Below, piece by piece: positions 1 to 12,235 of a stretch of 64,000 nucleotides of DNA. Every line of letters starts with the position of its first letter. Positions within the stretch are counted from its first letter, which is position 1. Source of the DNA: Papaver somniferum (Eukaryota > Streptophyta > Magnoliopsida > Ranunculales > Papaveraceae). The notes below the pieces were generated by a model that was not told the DNA's origin, made no database searches, and saw nothing but the letters and a program-made list of their open reading frames with translations. The stretch covers positions 123,921,302 to 123,985,301 of the forward strand of contig NC_039363.1 in assembly GCF_003573695.1 (NCBI RefSeq). The letters run 5' to 3'. The position numbers were made by a program, and so were the translations under genes.

Positions 1-404
1 TACATTTTTCCTTTGGGTGACCTTTTTTGTTTTATTATTGGCCCCTAAATCCTTTTGAGTGGCCCCTAAAAACGCGAGGTAAATATAAATCAACAAGGTA
101 CCTTCTTTTGTGCTTTAAGTTAAAAATATGTTGAGCATAGCCAGCACAGTAATCACCGTTATCTTTTTGACCAACTTCACCGATACCTGCAAATGATTAT
201 CATCACAATTTAACTTGTGAAAACCTGGTTGTGGAAAAATCTATGGCACTGCAAACAGATTTGCCCATGTTGTTCACCAATTGATATTCCGTAGCATTCT
301 AAATAGCTCTTGCTAAGATTCCAGAGTTGAAATGCTTTATTGTTAAAGACAGCACCATTTCTTTCTTTTCAGATGAACCAAAAATCTTTTCCTTCTTATC
401 CTTA

Positions 405-953
405 GAGCATATCCTATGGGTAGTCTCCATTTGGAGACTAACTCGCCCATATGAAGGACCCCTCGCTCATATGAAAGAGTGAATCCACTATGGACAAAAG
501 AAAAAAGAGCACTACACGGGAAACGGTCTCATGTGAGAATTTTTTTTTGAAGCAAAACGGGGGACGGTCCACCGTTAACAAAAAAAAATTCAAAATTTAA
601 TAATAACATAAGAATGGGAGGGAAACCTTAACATTCAAAAAACAGAAATGAAACATTCACCGGGGACGGTCCCCCGTGAGATAGTCAAAAATGTTATAGA
701 CGGGGGACTGTCCCAGTCCAATCCAGATTTTCTTCTACTAACGGGACACTGTTTCCCGTTTGTTGTTATTTTGCATGACGGGGGACAGTCCCCGTCTAGT
801 GTTCCACTTCCAACCACTCGTTTAAAAGAACGAGTGCATGAACGTGTTTGGGTGAAAAGGGGACTAAATACTACCCATAAAAGTCTCTAATTTGGCCTAA
901 TTGATAGTGCACTCCTTCATTTGAAAGAGTGACACTACCCATAGGATTTGCTC
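405..953. mobile_element. Tourist/Harbinger-like MITE with TTA target duplication
   Basis: The left end reads GAGCATATCCTATGGGTAGT and the right end, reverse-complemented, GAGCAAATCCTATGGGTAGT, so the terminal inverted repeats match at 19 of 20 positions. Both are flanked by TTA (402-404 and 954-956), the 3-bp duplication typical of PIF/Harbinger elements. A small hairpin (AGTCTCCA/TGGAGACT, 422-439) follows the left end and CCACTATGGAC lies at 485-495. No transposase is present, so it is non-autonomous. Confidence 0.8.
517..796. repeat. Cluster of imperfect palindromes inside the MITE
   Basis: Five to six short palindromes of the form ACGGGGGACNGTCCCCGT lie at about 517, 557-575, 659-677, 700-718, 740-760 and 778-796. 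Spacing is irregular (roughly 20-100 bp) and the arms vary by one to three bases. The flanking MITE sequence is AT-rich, so the GC-rich palindromes stand out. Any function is unknown. Confidence 0.75.
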
Positions 954-956
954 TTA

Positions 957-3900
957 TGGCACATCCAGGATGAGATCCAATTCCCTTCTTATACAAAGAC
1001 TCGTTTAAGTAAACTCGGTTGAGTTTTGGGAGCCATAAAAAGGTTCCGATATTCCGAGGACAATTAAGATAAAAAAAGTTTTGATATTCTGAGGACAATT
1101 AAGACTCCGTAAGTGAATCGGTCCTTTCTAAGGATGAGGAGGGATCCCTTCACACTTTTATTTTCACACTATCTCACACGTTGAGGATATGATTCTCTTA
1201 CAAATCTGTACGTTCCTACCGAAAATGAGTGTATTATAAGACGTATGACACCATCATCTACTACTTTGAAAATGAGCCGTTGAAAATCAACAAATTTTTA
1301 GCCATTGAAATTAAGACCGCAGATCGTGAGGTTTTATATTTAGGAATGTATTCATTTTTGGTACGCATGTGGAACTTGGTGAGATGAACGTATTTCCAAA
1401 ATATTAGCTTCAAATCCGTTAGTATTCTAAAAGTAAGATAGTTATAACTTATAAGCCTCCTTGATAGTTAAGCTTACCTGATTTACTAGCAGACCAGATA
1501 AGCCAGCCTATCACATTGACTATTGGGACCAGCAAGAGGAGTAGCCTCAATTTCAGTCCTTGGAATATATCCCATCTTCCCATCAAAATAAGTGAAAGTT
1601 TCTGAGTTCCCCTTGCATTTTCCAAAACTTTGTTGTTGTCTTGAATACCTCTTGACAGACACAGAGCAAATTGTTCACAAACCTGTGTCAGGAAGACTGA
1701 TCATTGTGCTGGTTTTAAATCCAATCTACAAGCATCCCCCAAATTCAATGTCAACATACAAGGAGTTGGTGGACTGTGTCACACAGTGACCAACGAAGAG
1801 AATGTTACTACTACAAGCCATCCATCGAGTTTCAAAATAGAACGACAAATCAATGCCCTATTTCAGCCGCTAACATCTTATTTTATTGCGCGTTTGGTTG
1901 CACAAAGAGCCCAGTTACATATACCCAACCGACATGTAGCTTTCAACAAAGAGAGAACGAACAAATGTAGCATGACATGCAGTAAATACAACAGTCCTTG
2001 ACGTTTCAAAATAAAAGAAAGAAACAGCCTTCGGACTATTATTCCGTTGAACCCAGCTTTCTATTCAAAATTTCAAAATAGACATCCATTTGGAAACTTT
2101 GATGTAGTATAAAGACAAGTGTAAGACCAACTCTCCATTATCCATGAAGAGACACCAATTTACTGCTATTTTGTATACGTTTCTCGATTATGATTGCTAA
2201 AAGTCTTGGCTAATGCTAAAATGTGCAAGATGCATGAAAATATGGGATATTCCTTCTAATACATATCCATGACATCAGGGTAAAGAAGTACGAATACAAG
2301 ACTAGCACAGGTGGAGCTCATTGAGTGGGTAATGCAGTCAATGACTTAAATCTCTACTAAGAACAAATCAAATGTGGAACAAGATTTGACAAAAAAAAAT
2401 CCCAGAAAAAACCATCAAAACCCCAGGATAATGACTTGACAATGAGACCAGTTAGAACGCTGTGTAAAATGGTTGAAAGGACATTCTGCCAGGGTCAAAC
2501 TGAAATAACAAACCAAGTGTTCGATATTGGACCAGAAAGGTTTGGCACACGAGCATTTAAGCTATATGGTCACCAGCAAAGAGATGTGGAGACACAGTTG
2601 ACAACCATATAGTTTTTGACTAGTAACGCTCTAAAAGGGCTTCAAGCAGAAATATCCAAGGGAGGGGCCAGTACTGTAGGTCGGTATCTAATTCTAGTCG
2701 ACCTTTTTTTTGTTGTTTCATTGGCAATCCCTGCTTAAATGTGAATAATTTCAACATTTTTGTTCAACCGATGTTACTGATGCAGAAGTTATTCAAGCAT
2801 TAAGTACCTTTCAAATCTGCTTGGACAGTTCAACTCCATTGCCACTCTGTTTTTGCATTTTCTTTACTTCCACGTTCTAAGGTATGTCAGTGTCACCGTC
2901 TTTGACATGCAATCCATCAATGGAAGATCAAAATTGACTGCAGGAGTATCCTTTTTGACAATTAACTTGACAGGAAACAAATGTTACATTAGAAAAGAGA
3001 TTTTTACTTTCTATAGCATAACTGCAAACGAAACAGGGTTACAGATAACCAAGAATGTCTGAACAATTTGGCAACTCTACCTTAGACTAGTAACCAAACT
3101 TAGCTATTCAGTCGTCCATCTCTATGCAGGGCTTTTATGAATCATGCGTTGACATAATCGGCTCTTATGTCGTCTCAACATGCTTGTATATGGACTATGA
3201 AGTGGAAACACATCACACAGCATAATGTAGTATATTTTTTAACCTACTTCATTTATCAAATTCTGTAACCAAGAAAGAATACATAAAAACTGATCATATC
3301 TAACTTGAGATTCCATCAAGCTCCCAATTTGAGTTTGGGCTATAAAAGACCATGACTAAAGCAGTAACCAACAAAATGGACAATTGAATAGTATAATATC
3401 CAAAAGCAAGAAACAACTTTTTCGAACTAGCTAGATTCTGAGGAAAAACAACTGATAAACCAAGTGACTGTTTTCCGGATAACAAAAATCAAACCTGAGC
3501 ACTGTACTGTCAACTCAAGGTGAAGGATCCACAATGCCTTCCATGGCTAGCATGAGATTTAGTGCCCACAGAATCTGAGACAAATAGCTGCTGGGGTCAG
3601 TGAAGAGGTTGACTGGTAGGCTTCAGAAAAACCTGCACTTTAACAAGCCTATCACCTTACATACCTGCATTTTACAACTCGAAACAAATTTGCAATATGA
3701 TAAACCTAAGTTAGAGTTCTGAATCATAGAAACACATTGTCTCAAGAATGGCCAAAAAATAGATTATCAAATGATGAATCACAAATGAAATGCAATAAAG
3801 AAAATTGGAGCATCAAACCTCCAACGATTTGTCATTTCTAACAGTTCGGTCCAATTTGGAAGGAATAAACAACATGATACAACAACATAGCACGCACGCA

Positions 3901-3964
3901 CACACTTGGCAAAACAATTAAAACAAGTACAATACATTTTTTTCTCCAAACATTATAAACTGGT
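957..3964. other. Stretch without a confident gene
   Basis: This is AT-rich sequence downstream of the F-box gene. On the minus strand about 1490-1660 two overlapping frames look weakly coding: one ends with residues like IPRTEIEATPLAGPNSQC, the other has a hydrophobic run. This may be the last exon of a lost gene, but I cannot identify a family. An AT-rich run at 3230-3480 holds a short minus frame with one hydrophobic stretch and no recognisable domain. Part of the right side is probably the F-box gene's 3' UTR. Confidence 0.3.
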
Positions 3965-5674
3965 CTAACTACTATGAGAGCCATTGTTACTGTTTGCCCA
4001 TCTTCCAAATGTGCACGCAACAAAATTTCTCCCTGCAAATAAGGCTAACCTCGCCTTGGGCAAAGCAGATCGCCCATTGCTGCTAGATGCAACATCAGCT
4101 CCACCAGCAGCTGCGTTCTGACTGAACAATGGTGTGAATTCTGCAGCAGTTTCTTGAGCACCACCATCGCTAGTACTTGCATCAACTTGTTCAACTGCTG
4201 CAATATCCAAATTTATATCCAACGCCTGTCTGCTCGCTCTTAACCAATCTGCACCATCACAAGTTACACCCTTACACTTCTTAATCTTCACCTTGACCAA
4301 CTTTGGGCAACCACCAGCAAGCGCTTCCATGCCAGAATCAGAAACAGGGCATGCTTTAATACATAGTTTCCTTAGAGCAACAAATTTCGCAGCAATACAC
4401 GAAATCTCCGCATCACCAATTGACTCACTTCCACAAAGCGCTAACCTTTCTAGATTCAAACAATTCGACCCAAGTTGTCCTAAACTCAGACAAGTTGGAT
4501 TAACACCAATCAATACAAGTTCTTGAAGATTTGAACAAGATTTAGCTATAGCAATCAAACCCTCATCTCCAATCCTGTTAGTCCTCCACCCATCAATATG
4601 TAGCTTCCTAAGAAGCTTGCAACGAGCAGCAATCGACGTCAGCGCCATATTTGTACACTCAGGAGTTTTAACTAGATGCAGAATCTCTAAATTCGGCGAA
4701 TTCGAGATCGAAGCAAGACCACGATCACTAACCTGCAACCTCTCCAAATGAACTTCAACCAATCCACTGACTCGTTCAGCTATCGACTCCAGCAGATTAT
4801 CCCAATCCCCTGAACACCTAAAAAGCTTCAAGGTCTTCAATTTCTTTGAACCAACGATCAAAGGACCAAAACACTGTCCGTTATACAACTCCTTCAAGCA
4901 TATCGTCTTCAACGACCCAGCAGCCAAACCAGGTCCAATCGGCTCCGCAGCAGCTCCGTCCGTAATCCCCCGGAGCCGCTTCACCGATAACTCTTCCAGC
5001 GCCGCGCACTGATTAAGAACAGCGTTCATCCCTTTAGCTCCAAAAGTACAAGATCCACAAGATAATTTCTTCAAATTCAAACAATTCTTAGCAAAACCAA
5101 TCATTCCAGTATCCGTTAATTCACGGCATGCTCTTAGCTTAAGACGTGTAAGATTACGGCAACGAAATGAAATCAAAATCAAAGCATCATCACCAATACT
5201 AGTAGTTTTCCGATCGCATTTTAAAGCAAGTTTAGTAACAGAATCAAATCTAGAAAATAACGATGGGATTACAGCGAGTAGATCTGATTTTGCATCTAGT
5301 GATAATCGATGACGACTTTGTCCTTCAATCTGAAACCATCTTTTACATACTAATGAACATTTTTTTCTATCTCCAGATCCAAGTGACTGAAAAATATAAG
5401 CTATGCATTCATCAGGCAGCTCAGATAAGTAATCTATCTTGTTGCCGGTGCAGTTGTTGGATTCGATAACAATAATTCTTTTCTGATTAACAAAATCATC
5501 TTCAAGATCGACTTCCATATCATCTTCATCGGTTGTTTCTAACGGTGAAATCACTGATACTGATTTCATTTTTGACCTCGGATTTGAGTTCGATGATTGA
5601 ATTTGAATCCCTCCTCCTCCTGAATGATAAGAAGATGAGGTCGAAGATGAAGGAGATGAGAGAGACGAGCCCAT
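3965..5674 (-). CDS. F-box/LRR protein, SKIP2/VIER F-box (VFB) type
   Basis: This is an intact single-exon gene of 569 residues. The F-box lies at about residues 81-120 (LSELPDECIAYIFQSL then CSLVCKRW) and is followed by a long array of cysteine-containing leucine-rich repeats (about 140-490) with motifs such as LKLRACRELTDTGM and LRKLHIDGW. Known SKIP2/VFB proteins are about 520-530 residues, bind ASK/SKP1 and act as substrate receptors of SCF E3 ubiquitin ligases. Here the length, the F-box and the conserved C-terminal CTFGRW-like end agree with that family. The N-terminus is Ser-rich, begins MGSSLS (fits an N-myristoylation motif) and has an acidic patch at about 48-60. The ATG at 5674 is the first in frame and fits the family start. 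The substrate cannot be told from sequence. Confidence 0.95.
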   Translation of the reverse strand: MGSSLSSPSSSTSSSYHSGGGGIQIQSSNSNPRSKMKSVSVISPLETTDEDDMEVDLEDDFVNQKRIIVIESNNCTGNKIDYLSELPDECIAYIFQSLGSGDRKKCSLVCKRWFQIEGQSRHRLSLDAKSDLLAVIPSLFSRFDSVTKLALKCDRKTTSIGDDALILISFRCRNLTRLKLRACRELTDTGMIGFAKNCLNLKKLSCGSCTFGAKGMNAVLNQCAALEELSVKRLRGITDGAAAEPIGPGLAAGSLKTICLKELYNGQCFGPLIVGSKKLKTLKLFRCSGDWDNLLESIAERVSGLVEVHLERLQVSDRGLASISNSPNLEILHLVKTPECTNMALTSIAARCKLLRKLHIDGWRTNRIGDEGLIAIAKSCSNLQELVLIGVNPTCLSLGQLGSNCLNLERLALCGSESIGDAEISCIAAKFVALRKLCIKACPVSDSGMEALAGGCPKLVKVKIKKCKGVTCDGADWLRASRQALDINLDIAAVEQVDASTSDGGAQETAAEFTPLFSQNAAAGGADVASSSNGRSALPKARLALFAGRNFVACTFGRWANSNNGSHSS

Positions 5675-5774
5675 TTGAAGAGAAACAAAAATCTGTTTTC
5701 TCCTTCTCCTCTAACCTTATCTTTCGGTGAGATGGACTAATACCTACCAACCGAAGGAACGGGAAATGAAAAAG

Positions 5775-5786
5775 CTTAATATAGAA
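5775..5786 (-). promoter_or_regulatory. Candidate TATA box of the F-box gene
   Basis: On the minus strand TTCTATATTAAG lies about 100 bases upstream of the ATG at 5674, a normal distance for a plant gene with a short 5' UTR. It is the best match in the proximal upstream region. No transcript evidence is available. Confidence 0.4.
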
Positions 5787-5799
5787 GGAAAGATTTTTT

Positions 5800-8470
5800 G
5801 GGTTTTTGCTTTGTAGAAAAGGATGAACCTCCAGACAAATTTATGATTTTCTTTTTTTCTGTTTATATAACTCTATACCACTGTATTTAATTAAATTTGT
5901 TGGTTAGTGTTTGTTTAATGAAAATTTTGTAATTTCATGAAATGATGAGGAGGGTTACTCATTAATAATGTCAGTATTATAATGGTTGCGTGGATGATTC
6001 ATGTATTATACGTGGGGACCCCGTTACGAATGTATGATATGAATATATTAATTACAAGTACATGTAAAAATCAGTGGGAGCAAATGTAATGAATATAATT
6101 TGTAACGGACATAAGCAAAATTAGCTAGCGCAAAAATTAGCTAGCGCAATTTGATGAAACTGTATCGGTATGAATGTGCTGTGAATGTAGTTAAAGATTC
6201 TAAATGGCTTGATGAACTGTTTATGGAGGTCATGATTCATGCGTGAACTGGACTCAATAGAGAATAATGCAAAATTAGTGAGAATACGATAAAAGTCTAA
6301 TGTTGTCATCGGAGGCGGTTTTATCCAGAAGTATATGCGCATTCGCGTTTCTTCACCATTTAACAGACAGTTACTTATGAATCCACTTGTGTTTCTTCTT
6401 CACGGATTCTCATACACGTTGTTGTAGGTGAAGCAGAGTTGAAGGGTCAAGTGAGTATCAGTGTTTTGTTTATTCCACGGTTTGAATTTGAACTTCAATT
6501 AGGAGGTACAACTTAGAAATTTCACCTCAGAAAGTTATTCCATTTCTTTTTTTGTTGCAGCAGGGACGGATATGTAAGCAAGCTTACATCACACACTAAA
6601 AGTTACCATACTAAATGGCAACTCAAAATAAATGACCACTGCACCTAATATTAGTAGGTGCGGGATTGTTGCATCACTGGAATGAAAACTGCAAGTCCCA
6701 TAAATAAGCTTGTTGTAATCCATCTTTTTGTCGCTACGATGAGAAGAAAATAAAAGGGCCAAGTCTTCGGTAACTCCAATTCTTAGGGACTAGGCCAAGC
6801 TAGTCGGCCAACCAACAGGAGAATTGGGTACCACCGGATGACTAAATTTAGTAGTAGGCTTTATAAGTTTTGTTAGAAGCTTGTGGTTCAAAGTTGGAAA
6901 GAATCATTATAGACGACTGGTTAGTAATGTTAGGCCGGTTGGGTCTTGACTCTTGTTGAGTGTGTTTTCTCTTTTGAAATGCAATAGTGGGAGAGGGGAT
7001 GACTGAGAAACCCATTATTCACGGCACAAGAAACCAATCAAATTTAAAAAATGGAAGACGTGGATTGAACTTTGTATTGTCACTGCTTGGATTCCCAAAA
7101 GCTGTTTTAAAATATATGCAGCAGCAAGGTTCATTTAGTGGTCCACCTTCTTCTTTTTTGCTCCAAATCTCTCAGCAAACATTGTTTTGAGATTTTCCAA
7201 ATACTAAAATCTAAAAAAGCTAGAGACTACTCGATTCAAACACTCCATTGTTGTCTTCAAAAGTTGTGCATTTCTGATTTTGTTTGGATTTTTTTTCGTT
7301 TTGCAGATCTGAGTAAGGGAGGGGGGAGAAGAATGTTTATGATAAGTTCTCGTGATGCCGTTTCAAACGTGACGCTAAAAAATAATGTGGCAGGTGTGAG
7401 TGGCCCAAGAAGAATCAATGCAGCTAACAAGAGGGGTCTAGACTAGTAGTTTCAATGTTTCCGAAATAGTCACCGATCACGTGGTCTAATGAGCTTGATT
7501 TCGAGAAAGTTTCTGGTTGCCCTTTTTCTTAATAGAAGAGTATAAACAGCTAACGGTTATATTATATGATGAAAGTCATAAAAGCTCTTGAGTTCAACTA
7601 AGTTGCCTATATCGCTTTAATAGGAAAGAAAAACGATGGCAATCGTGCAACTGGTGTAGTGATCTTGAATCAGGCTCGGCGAACGAGAAACGCGGTAATG
7701 ATCTTGGATGAGTTCGACGAACCTAAAAAGTGTTGAACAAAGTTGATTCTCCGCTAACCAAAAACCCCAAAATACTTGGAAATGATGAATTTTTCTAGAG
7801 GAACGATGGAATGAACCTGAAAATAGACTAACGATCCTAAACCAGACCCCACGAACCTGGAAAGTATTGTTGAAGCTGTTAAATTGAGATTTTTTTTTTA
7901 AATTTTTTATTAATGTATGGCATTAATGTAAATTCATGTTGGTGGTATTTCAATCTCGGGATATACTCTGTCAACGAAAAAAAATGACTAACATCGTAGG
8001 CCCTAATGGAATCACCGTGGGGTACCTTTTAAAGTTTCAAAAAAGGATTGACATCTTATAAATTACCAATTGAAATTAGGATATTTTGTATAGTTCCCTA
8101 AGATAGTTTACAGACATCTTGATGGCTCTCAACGAGCCTAAATGTTACTAGGTAATGATTTGCGTTTGATCTTATAAGTTTAACGGACTGACATGTATTT
8201 GAGTCTCTTTTAAATAACCATGTAATATGTCTCTTAAGAAAACTTTTTAAGCACAAACAATAAACAAATTTTTTAGAGATCAAATTGGTCATATGATCTA
8301 AACTATGTTCAATATTACGTGTAACGAGACAAATTCTCGTGGAGGGAAACTCTGCAAAACCTCCTTATACTCGTTAGAGTGTAATCAAATTTACTGAGAA
8401 AATCTCGCAAACATTCGTATTTATTTTATATCTTTACTTGTAGCCTACTAAAAATCAGTCTCAAACTAGG
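5800..8470. other. Intergenic stretch upstream of the F-box gene
   Basis: No convincing gene is seen; the open frames are short and lack motifs. A direct duplication of TTAGCTAGCGCAA occurs at 6121-6149. A small hairpin GCACCTA/TAGGTGC is at about 6643-6663. Pyrimidine tracts at 7140-7310 could belong to an untranslated exon, but no coding exon follows. Confidence 0.35.
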
Positions 8471-8479
8471 ATTAGAGCA

Positions 8480-9070
8480 TGTGTTTAATAAACCCAACTG
8501 TGAGCAGGTTTTGGACCTCGATTTTGATTTGTTCTTCAACCTCGTGTCTGAAGTGCCTATACTGCTGTTTCACCAGCCTTGATCCAGGAATAACATGAAG
8601 ATGATGTGTTACTAGTTTGTCACCCACCCCTGACATCTCTTTATAAGTCCAACCGAAGATATATCTTGGTATTCTTTAAGCAGATTCACCATGAGTAAGC
8701 GCTCTTCGGGCGATAAGGACGCACTGATAGGTATGGGTCTTGGAAATTCTTCTGTTCGATGTTCACCATTTTAAGAGTACCATGGTGGATGTTGTACCAT
8801 CTTGGAGTCGGGGAGGTGCATCATGGATCTCGTATTCATCTGTGTTGTGGAAGCTTTCATTGAGACAAGGGCGAGAAGCTCTTTTCTCCTTGTCATGTTC
8901 AAATTTGGTTTATGTGGATCGTTTTCCTTTAGAGTTGAAAATCTATCCCCTTCTGGTGGTATCCGCTTCCTTAATTCCCTCTTGTAGATACTATAGTTTG
9001 AGATCGAATCTGGAACTGATTTGATGTGATTACTGTGTGTGAGTGGACAACCTCCCAACGTGGTTTCCAA
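8480..9070 (-). pseudogene. Ty3/gypsy pol fragment (region leading into reverse transcriptase)
   Basis: Read on the minus strand, and after one frameshift near 8660, the protein contains FGWTYKEMSGVGDK, HHLHVIPGSRLVKQ and EEQIKIEVQNLL. This is the linker and N-terminal reverse-transcriptase segment of Tat/Ogre-type gypsy elements (compare the usual FAWTYDEMPG...VKQ...RRF pattern). The preceding 8771-9070 frame reads as the spacer between protease and RT. The rest of pol is absent: the polymerase palm with YxDD is not seen. The piece ends beside the copia element that starts at 9369. Confidence 0.75.
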
Positions 9071-9363
9071 AATGTAGTTACCTAAAATAAGTGAGAGGCT
9101 AAAAGTGGGATTCTAGGATTTTGAAAGTGAGTTACTGAAGGTTGAGTACGAATTTGTTTTGCTTAAAACACGCACAGTGGTCGTTCAAAAACTGCTACGG
9201 TCACCAAAGAGGTTAGTGTCGGTCTTATGAAGGAAGCAGAGATGAAGAGAGATTAGAGAATGAATAATAGTTCTGAAAGTTTATGAGAAAGTTGTGTTAG
9301 CATGGAGAAATAGAGGACATATTTATAGTCGAATTCTCTAATCTCAGGTTGGTAAATATAGGA

Positions 9364-9368
9364 ATTAG
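9364..9368. repeat. Target-site duplication, left (ATTAG)
   Basis: ATTAG immediately precedes the TGTTAG start of the 5' LTR. The same five bases directly follow the 3' LTR, marking one clean insertion. Confidence 0.9.
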
Positions 9369-11812
9369 TGTTAGAGCATTGCTCGGTCGAACTCGCGTGC
9401 GTTGATATCTCAAGCATGTTTGTCAATGTTAGTGATCAAAACTATAAGTCTTGATTTTTAGTCTACTATAACTAAGTCTCGGACTAGGATAGAAAGTGTA
9501 GTTGAGCTCAAGGACTTCATGGCGATTCATCATACAAGAAGAAGAACTACTCAAGGAACCGGTGGAACTTCTCGACAAAAAGGTATGTGAAGACTTGAAC
9601 TTATCAGTCACTCAAAAGTCTATCTACTCTATCTCCTACTTCTTGAGACAAAAAGTCGTATGCTATATATAGACTTAGATTATACACATTTGGTATTTCG
9701 AGCCGAGTATACCTCGCCTATCTATATCTCGAAATATGTGTTGATAAGTGTTTCGCTTCGACCATGTTTATCTTTACTTAGTGACGAAAGTCATGATATG
9801 TTTCAATCACTTTGAAAATTGCTTTGACGAGAAACGGTATAACAACTATATAACGTCCTCTAAGAATGTTTCAATGATTGGAATGAGAGTTTAGATTACA
9901 TAACCAATGATGGACATAAGTATTGTTGTGGAAACACATGTGTGCATAAGTCTTATCCATTGAACCAAAGTTTGCGAACTTTGTTGATCAAGAGAAACCG
10001 GAAGAATGGCTTGTTTCCAAGTCCGCGAACTGCCGAACTTCTCATCCCGAGAAATTCTGCTGGAGTTGAAAAACTTGTTGCGTGAGTACCACTCAGCGAA
10101 CCCAGTCCACGAACCGGCGGAAATTCCTTGCCGAGATTTTCTGCTGGAGTTTGTAAACTCTGCCCGGTTTCTTAAGTCCGCGAACCTAGTGTGCGAAGTT
10201 AAGAAGGTTATATATCTGAAGATGATTTCTGAAATTAAACTTATAAAGACTAAGGAATGCAGTTTGCAAACCGTGGCTATAAAAGTTCATGAATCGATTC
10301 AAGTGAATCAAATCATCTTTGCTTCAATTGTGTCTTGTGTAGTACATAAGATTTCCTTGCAATTGAACAACTCTCTAACTAGTTCATTTGAAGTCATTTG
10401 AACTAGTTATGGTGAAGAAGAATATGGTTGGTATGAAATGATCATATGGCTAAACCTTTGGTTAACTATTGTTGAACCAACAATATACACGTTTGGGCAC
10501 GGTTAACAAACCTAGAAGCGTGCATTTCATTTGTGTATAACAAGCTAAGTTTTCGATCTAACGGTTGAGAAATATTAGCTTGAATCTAAATCAGGTTTTC
10601 ATCTAACGGTGGATATTGTTTGCTTTGTGACCAAGGTGAAACCCTGATTTGAAAGACTATATAAAGGAGACATCTAGTATTGTGCAAAACTAATCCTCGC
10701 AACTTCACGTGTGATACTAGTTTGCGTGCTAGAGTCGATTCTCCTTTAACCTTTGGTTTTCTTCTTCTAAAACCAGGTTAACAACTTAAATACTTCACTG
10801 GGATTGTGAAGCCAGACCGATACTATTTTTATCGTAGTTGTGTGATCTGATCTTGCATCTTCTATCGTACGAGTACAATCAGATTGATTGGCTTGAGATT
10901 AATATCTCTGATAGGCAAGATATAAAAAATAGTCACAAACATCTTCGTCTCATTGTTTGTGATTCCGCAACATCTTGTTTCGCTACCATACGATTAAGAT
11001 TTTTGTGAGGTGATTGATTTATCTAGGCTATTCTTCGGGAATATAAGACCGGATTATCAATTGGTTCCTGTTCACCTTGATTATTATCAAAAGACGGAAC
11101 AAAAACTTTAGGGTTTTTCTGTGGGAGACAGATTGATCCTTTGATAGACTTGTCTGTGTGAGACAGATTTGTTTATTGTCAAAGCCTGCGATTTTGGGTC
11201 GTAGCAACTTGTAGTTTTGGGTGAGATCAGCTAAGGGAATCAAGTGCGCAGTATCTTGCTGGGATCAGAGGTGTAGGGAGTACAAATGTACCTTGGATCA
11301 GTGGGAAACTGATTGGGGTTCAACTACAGTCCAGTCCGAAGTTAGCTTGGAGTAGGCTAGTGTCTGTAGCGGCTTAATACAGTGTGTGTTCAATCTGGAC
11401 TAGGTCCCGGGGTTTTTATGCATTTGCGGTTTCCTCGTTAACAAAATTTCTGGCGTCTGTGTTATTTCGGTTTCCTCATTATATTTTTTTATATTTATAA
11501 TTGAAATAATACAGGTTGTGCGTTAGATCATCAATTAGAGTAATCCAACCTTTGGTTGTTGATTGTTATTGATTGATCCTTGGATATTGGTCTTTGGTAC
11601 CATCCAAGTTATTCCTTGTGTTTGATTAAAGACTCGTTGATTTCTATTAGCTCGAGTAAATCAAAACAAGAGAGAGATATTAACTCCTTGAGATACTTTT
11701 ACCTAGATTGAGTCTGACTGTCTAGTTGATTCTCTAGAAAGTATTTTGGAGTTAGTCCATACAGATTGTTAAGTGAAATATTGGGTGGTGTTGTTAGACC
11801 CCCACTTTTTCA
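9369..11812 (+). repeat. 5' LTR of the copia element
   Basis: It is 2444 bp, begins TGTTAGAGCATTGCTCGG and ends ACTTTTTCA. A TATA box (TATATAAAG) is at 10658-10665, placing transcription start about 1.3 kb into the LTR. The open frame at 10006-10401 within it is not thought to be a gene, because the 3' LTR copy breaks it. Confidence 0.92.
10658..10665 (+). promoter_or_regulatory. LTR TATA box
   Basis: TATATAAA lies in a context conserved in the 3' LTR (16588-16596) and in the related LTR at 22569-22576, as expected for the U3/R promoter of this family. Confidence 0.7.
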
Positions 11813-11814
11813 AT

Positions 11815-11826
11815 TGGTATTAGAGC
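11815..11826 (+). other. Primer-binding site, tRNA-iMet
   Basis: TGGTATTAGAGC sits two bases after the 5' LTR. It differs by one base from TGGTATCAGAGC, complementary to the 3' end of initiator tRNA-Met, the usual primer of plant copia elements. Confidence 0.9.
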
Positions 11827-11878
11827 AGGCAAACACGTTCAAGACCTCAAAAATCTGTGTTTGTAGCGATCTGACTAT

Positions 11879-12235
11879 ATGGTCCATAAAGTCTCAATTG
11901 ACGCTTCACCAGGTTTAAAAACCAACCATAGAAAAAAGTCTGATAAACTGGTTACTCTTCAAAAAGGGTTAGATGAACAAATCTGGATCAACTCTGGTCT
12001 TGTTGCAGAAATTGCAATTCTTAAGGATTTGATATCTGGTAATAGTCCCTTGGTGAATCTTAGAAACTCAAGATGTTCCTGTTTAAAGATTAGTCGTAAA
12101 TCAGATGGTAAACAACGATCAAATGTTGTGAAAACTGATATGACTAGGAACCACTCAGACAAAATTCAAAGTATTGTCCCGTGTTGGTATTGTGATTCCT
12201 TCGATCATATTTTAACAAGTTTGTACGTCTTTTGA
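11879..12235 (+). pseudogene. copia gag remnant with degenerate zinc knuckle
   Basis: This is a 118-residue frame just after the PBS. The end reads CWYCDSFDHILTSL, matching C-X2-C-X4-H-X4-C except that the last cysteine is lost. The rest is Lys/Ser-rich and has no other recognised domain. Position between PBS and protease supports a gag origin. It is much shorter than a normal copia gag, so most of gag is deleted or unreadable. Confidence 0.6.

Noticed and set aside
517..796. CRISPR-like array of short repeats
   Set aside because: Spacing is irregular, the units are palindromes inside a MITE, and the genome is eukaryotic.
1592..2001. Plus-strand frames of 64-71 residues
   Set aside because: Three overlapping short frames with no motif or promoter; chance openness.
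8480..9070. Integrated pararetrovirus
   Set aside because: The RT-linker pattern is that of gypsy elements; no movement or coat protein sequence is nearby.
10006..10401. 131-residue frame in the copia 5' LTR
   Set aside because: It lies in the U3 region, and the equivalent frame in the 3' LTR is broken; no motif.
11815..11826. tRNA gene fragment
   Set aside because: Only 12 bases match tRNA-iMet and they sit at the LTR boundary, so this is a primer-binding site.
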